This document shows positions 63,895 to 64,000 of a stretch of DNA of 64,000 bases, piece after piece (the first letter of the stretch is position 1; the number at the start of each line of letters is the position of its first letter). This DNA comes from Ferruginibacter sp. Its GTDB lineage: Bacteria > Bacteroidota > Bacteroidia > Chitinophagales > Chitinophagaceae. The DNA lies in the NCBI GenBank assembly GCA_013141115.1, contig JABFRP010000003.1:248001-312000 (forward strand). Reading direction: 5' to 3'. Under the pieces are notes generated by a model. The model was given only the letters and a program-made list of their open reading frames with translations, made no database searches and was not told the origin of the DNA. The position numbers and the translations under genes were made by a program.

Positions 63895-64000
63895 GGCGAA
63901 TCCCTTCGTGTTGTGTGCCGTTTATCATAAGCAGGCTATCTTAGGATTTAAAAAATATTCTAGTCTTGCCAATCCTAAAACAATTGATTGAGAAAGCGGA

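Overview
The window comes from a member of the Bacteroidota, most likely the family Chitinophagaceae or a close relative. Evidence: two giant surface proteins with C-terminal gliding-motility/type IX secretion (T9SS) sorting domains flanking a PorP/SprF-type gene, further proteins with type A sorting tails, a GLPGLI-family protein, the DUF2027-Smr and HU-CCDC81/SPOR architectures, a long NusB, and -7 boxes of the Bacteroidota form TANNTTTG. The sequence is AT-rich with short spacers and almost no Shine-Dalgarno sites. No rRNA, tRNA, CRISPR array or complete insertion sequence was recognised.

Layout. 1-2.4 kb (minus): a truncated Gfo/Idh/MocA (GH109-like) protein, a small conserved protein and an MFS exporter. 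2.5-6.1 kb (plus): RNase R, a RelE/ParE toxin-antitoxin pair and a polyprenyl diphosphate synthase. 6.1-7.4 kb: two AT-rich minus-strand genes, one resembling AbiC-type membrane proteins, that look inserted. 7.4-18.6 kb: APC permease, DUF2027-Smr protein, exported proteins, pseudouridine synthase, YceI, release factor 2 (prfB, with programmed frameshift), P5C dehydrogenase and GLPGLI protein. 18.6-23.5 kb: pyrR, pyrB, coaD, thioesterase, NUDIX, pyrE, HMA and LEA14-like genes.

23.5-39.9 kb is the surface/secretion region. It holds a 1-kb gene-free AT-rich stretch, a textbook promoter, two small secreted proteins, a cluster of RNA hairpins and terminators, a 2081-aa adhesin with eleven Ig-like repeats, PorP/SprF and a 1735-aa PKD protein. 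39.9-49.3 kb (mostly minus): a BlaR1/BlaI pair in which blaR1 is frameshifted in a homopolymer, membrane pyrophosphatase, NnrDE, CoaE, YajC, DUF1573 and NusB. 49.5-55.8 kb: groES-groEL, an AraC-type regulator with a metal-binding-like head, and a 1065-aa T9SS protein. 55.9-63.6 kb: small membrane protein, SET protein, lysoplasmalogenase, HU/SPOR protein, FKBP lipoprotein, serine dehydratase, SmpB, LpxR-like protein and a PD-(D/E)XK-like nuclease gene beside a 193-bp inverted-repeat element.

Most genes are housekeeping (pyrimidine and CoA synthesis, translation rescue and release, chaperonin, RNA decay). The most unusual material is the structured, possibly switch-like RNA at 26.6-26.8 kb upstream of the adhesin locus, the exact 873-nt higher-order repeat inside the adhesin, mosaic inverted-repeat spacers between housekeeping genes, and the inverted-repeat element at the right end. 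All family assignments were made by eye from motifs; no database search was run.
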